Of a stretch of DNA of 7,621 bases, positions 5,984-7,621 are shown in pieces (the first letter of the stretch is position 1; each line of letters starts with the position of its first letter). Source of the stretch: Candidatus Saccharimonadota bacterium (GTDB taxonomy: Bacteria; Patescibacteria; Saccharimonadia; Saccharimonadales; UBA4665). The notes under the pieces were generated by a model. The model was not told the origin of the DNA and ran no database searches. It saw only the letters and a list, made by a program, of their open reading frames with translations. The DNA lies in NCBI GenBank assembly GCA_018061705.1, contig JAGOTO010000014.1, forward strand, positions 1-7,621, written 5' to 3'. A program made the translations under genes and the position numbers.

Positions 5984-6996
5984 TGTGACTCCATGTCATG
6001 CATTATATGATCGCTGTGTGGAGATTTCACCGGGGATGGGCTATTTTCCTCTGTATGCTCCGTCCCGTGACTTATCATGCTTCCACTCATATACTTCATA
6101 ATAGCATTCTCATACACGATTGGATCGACCGCACCATAATACTGGATTGCGCTCACTCGAGGACGCGCAAGCTTTGCATATGAGGTTGGGTCGAGCGTTT
6201 GTTTTGCACTCCGGGTCGATTGCAGCCAGCGCGTAAACTCTTTGGTATCCATAGCCTTAGCGGTAAATGTCATGTCGGCAAACCCTTTTCCACTCAAATT
6301 GCTTGACATCCCACGGTAATCGCCTGCTTGATCCGCTGAAATATTGAGCTTCGTAGACATGCCACTCATTGCATAAACCTGGCCGGCCAATTGAGGTATC
6401 CAGAAACTGTTCATTGGTGCGTCCGATGTTATCGTGAACTCAACGGGTCGGCCAACCGGAAACGCTACCTCTCCGACACTCGCCACTCTTTGCTCTGGAT
6501 AGATAAAAAGCCATTTCCATTGCAGCGCAATGACTTGGACCTTTAGTGGGGCTTGGCTAGATGCCAGTGGTTTATACGGATCAAGGCTATGCGACGTCAC
6601 CCACGTAACGACTGCTAGCACAGAAATAATGGCAATCGGAATGCCCCACCAAACAGCTTCGTACCTTTTATCTGAGTCCCATTCGGGTCGGTATTCTCGG
6701 CTGTGTCCTGCACGGTAACGCCACGCAAAAGCAAATAGCATCACGTAGACAGGCACCAATACCAGTCCAGCCAACGCAATTGCAAAAACGAGAAGATTTC
6801 TTTGACGGTGTGCGATTTCTCCTCGGGTTTGAAAAACTGGTATCTCGAGACCACGTACAAGCCAAAACATCGCCAACCCAAGCAGCAAAATCCCCGACAG
6901 CCAAAAAATAACGATCACAATTCTTGAAACAGGGGGCGGAATGAGTTTTCTGCCCTCCTGAAAAATACTACCTAGACGCTCAAAGCCCCGCTTCAT
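5980..6996 (-). CDS. cyoA: Cytochrome bo3 quinol oxidase subunit II
   Basis: From the ATG at 6996 the protein is 338 aa. Hydrophobic segments lie at about 25-47, 68-92 and 115-133, followed by a periplasm-facing cupredoxin-like domain (about 150-250) with LQWKWLFIYPEQ and MNSFWIPQLAGQVYAMSGM. The CuA ligand set (CxxxC plus His/Met) is absent, as expected for a quinol oxidase. The COX aromatic-rich motif region follows (about 268-303), then a His/Met-rich tail (about 308-336). E. coli CyoA has a cleaved lipoprotein signal, whereas this one has no lipobox cysteine and carries an apparent extra N-terminal helix. The start is uncertain: 6996 has no close ribosome binding site, though a TACAAT hexamer (7013-7008) could give a nearly leaderless mRNA. 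A TTG at 7086 has AGGA five bases upstream and would add 30 residues with little family likeness. The gene overlaps the next small ORF by ATGA. Confidence 0.93.
   Translation of the reverse strand: MKRGFERLGSIFQEGRKLIPPPVSRIVIVIFWLSGILLLGLAMFWLVRGLEIPVFQTRGEIAHRQRNLLVFAIALAGLVLVPVYVMLFAFAWRYRAGHSREYRPEWDSDKRYEAVWWGIPIAIISVLAVVTWVTSHSLDPYKPLASSQAPLKVQVIALQWKWLFIYPEQRVASVGEVAFPVGRPVEFTITSDAPMNSFWIPQLAGQVYAMSGMSTKLNISADQAGDYRGMSSNLSGKGFADMTFTAKAMDTKEFTRWLQSTRSAKQTLDPTSYAKLARPRVSAIQYYGAVDPIVYENAIMKYMSGSMISHGTEHTEENSPSPVKSPHSDHIMHDMESQ
5989..5992 (-). promoter_or_regulatory. Ribosome binding site for the cyoA-cyoB small ORF
   Basis: GGAG within the penultimate sense codons of cyoA (ATG-GAG-TCA-CAA), five bases before the ATG at 5983. 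Its placement matches the spacing seen at cyoC. It is the main local evidence that the small ORF is translated, although GAG here also encodes a CyoA residue and could be coincidental. Confidence 0.5.
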
Positions 6997-7104
6997 ACTT
7001 GATTGATATTGTACACCTCTACAGAAGATCTCGCTACTGCTTATTGGGATGTTTCGGCTTTGGGTGTAGTAGCACCCTTCTTGCAAAACATTCCTATGTG
7101 GGCG

Positions 7105-7621
7105 CTAGAAATGCTCCCGAATATGTGAATAGCTGTAGTCCCAGCTGGCATCTGTTTTTTTGTGTGGGTTGAAGATGTTGTCTGGATCGAAAGTGTTTTT
7201 CACCTCTTTGAAGAGAGCGAGTACTGGTTTCCCAAACTGAGCCTCGAGCCAAGGCCCCCGCACCAAACCATCATTGTGCTCCCCACTGAGGCTACCGCCA
7301 TACTGTAAAACAAGATTGTTGACCTCCCGTTGCGATGGCTGGATCTTGCGCCTCTCTTGTTCTTCTTCGATCTTCATAAGCGGAATGACATGAAAATTTC
7401 CGTCTCCCATGTGACCAGTTATCGTGGCAAGCAATTTGTATTTCTTTATGATCTGCCGGAGCTTCGGCAAAAAGTCTACGAGATGTTCGGGAGGGACAAC
7501 AAAATCATCAATGTACGGGGCAGTGTGCTTGTCCTTTACTTTGCTCCGAAGTATCTGAAAACTATAGCGACGCATAATCCAGAATTTTTCGCTTTTCCCT
7601 TCGGTGGGGTCTTCCTCGATA
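7105..7621 (-). CDS. FAD-linked oxidase, D-lactate dehydrogenase/GlcD-like (C-terminal part, 5' end outside window)
   Basis: The minus-strand frame is open from the right edge to a TAG at 7107-7105, giving 171 residues of the FAD-linked oxidase C-terminal domain (PF02913-like). The methionine codon at 7575 is internal, since coding continues upstream (GKSEKFWIMRR). Hallmarks are APYIDDFVV (34-42), TGHMGDGNFHVIPLM (68-82), GEHNDGLVRGPW (113-124) and FDPDNIFNPHKK (144-155). The GH...NFH and EH motifs belong to the metal/substrate-binding face of flavoproteins that oxidise 2-hydroxy acids such as D-lactate or glycolate. The protein ends about 16 residues after NPHKK, so no fused Fe-S domain is present. 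It lies just upstream of cyoA on the same strand (18 nt to the TTG, 108 nt to the ATG), suggesting it donates electrons to quinone for this oxidase. The exact substrate cannot be read from this part. Confidence 0.88.
   Translation of the reverse strand, partial: IEEDPTEGKSEKFWIMRRYSFQILRSKVKDKHTAPYIDDFVVPPEHLVDFLPKLRQIIKKYKLLATITGHMGDGNFHVIPLMKIEEEQERRKIQPSQREVNNLVLQYGGSLSGEHNDGLVRGPWLEAQFGKPVLALFKEVKNTFDPDNIFNPHKKTDASWDYSYSHIREHF

Noticed and set aside
7062..7077. GGGTG/CACCC hairpin upstream of cyoA as an intrinsic terminator for the dehydrogenase
   Set aside because: Only five base pairs and no T-tract follow; too weak to claim termination or to split the operon.
7041..7091. 16-codon minus-strand ORF (MFCKKGATTPKAETSQ) between the dehydrogenase and cyoA
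   Set aside because: The AGGA lies immediately against its ATG, so there is no workable ribosome site, and the peptide has no recognisable attenuator or leader features.

Overview
The window reads as part of a bacterial chromosome carrying an almost complete cytochrome bo3-type quinol oxidase operon on the minus strand. It is flanked by the 3' end of a flavin-dependent dehydrogenase gene on the right and the 3' end of a secreted-protein gene on the left (plus strand). I see no tRNA or rRNA gene, insertion sequence, CRISPR array or origin. The likeliest host is an environmental member of Candidatus Saccharibacteria (TM7/CPR). Members of that group are known to combine an isolated cyo oxidase with an FAD/FMN dehydrogenase, and to secrete FecR-like proteins with C-terminal YSN-type repeats. 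This placement is from memory of families, not from a search, and a proteobacterial or other origin is not excluded. The standard bacterial code with clear AGGAG-type ribosome binding sites fits every gene.

Layout, left to right. 2-802 (+): C-terminal 266 residues of a FecR-like exported protein with two tandem beta-sandwich-like repeats. 803-932: convergent intergenic region packed with two consecutive fold-back structures of about 72 nt each. 933-1904 (-): multispanning flippase-like/LPG-synthase TM family protein, overlapping the end of cyoE by 14 nt. 1891-2748 (-): cyoE, heme O synthase. 2825-3217 (-): cyoD. 3214-3846 (-): cyoC. 3843-5825 (-): cyoB, with all heme, copper, proton-channel and quinol-site residues present. 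5822-5983 (-): a previously easy-to-miss 53-codon small ORF filling the whole cyoA-cyoB gap. 5980-6996 (-): cyoA. 7105-7621 (-): C-terminal part of a D-lactate dehydrogenase/GlcD-like FAD oxidase.

How it works together (inference): transcription runs right to left. The dehydrogenase would feed electrons from a 2-hydroxy acid into the quinone pool. CyoABCD would oxidise quinol and reduce O2 while pumping protons, and CyoE would supply heme O. This is a compact two-enzyme respiratory or oxygen-scavenging chain. Junctions cyoA/sORF/cyoB/cyoC/cyoD are all four-base ATGA stop-start overlaps, indicating tight translational coupling.

The most interesting item is the small basic 53-aa ORF between cyoA and cyoB. 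It starts on an ATGA overlap with cyoA, behind a well-spaced GGAG, and ends on an ATGA overlap with cyoB, so the ATGA chain is continuous only if this ORF is a gene. I recognise no family for it.
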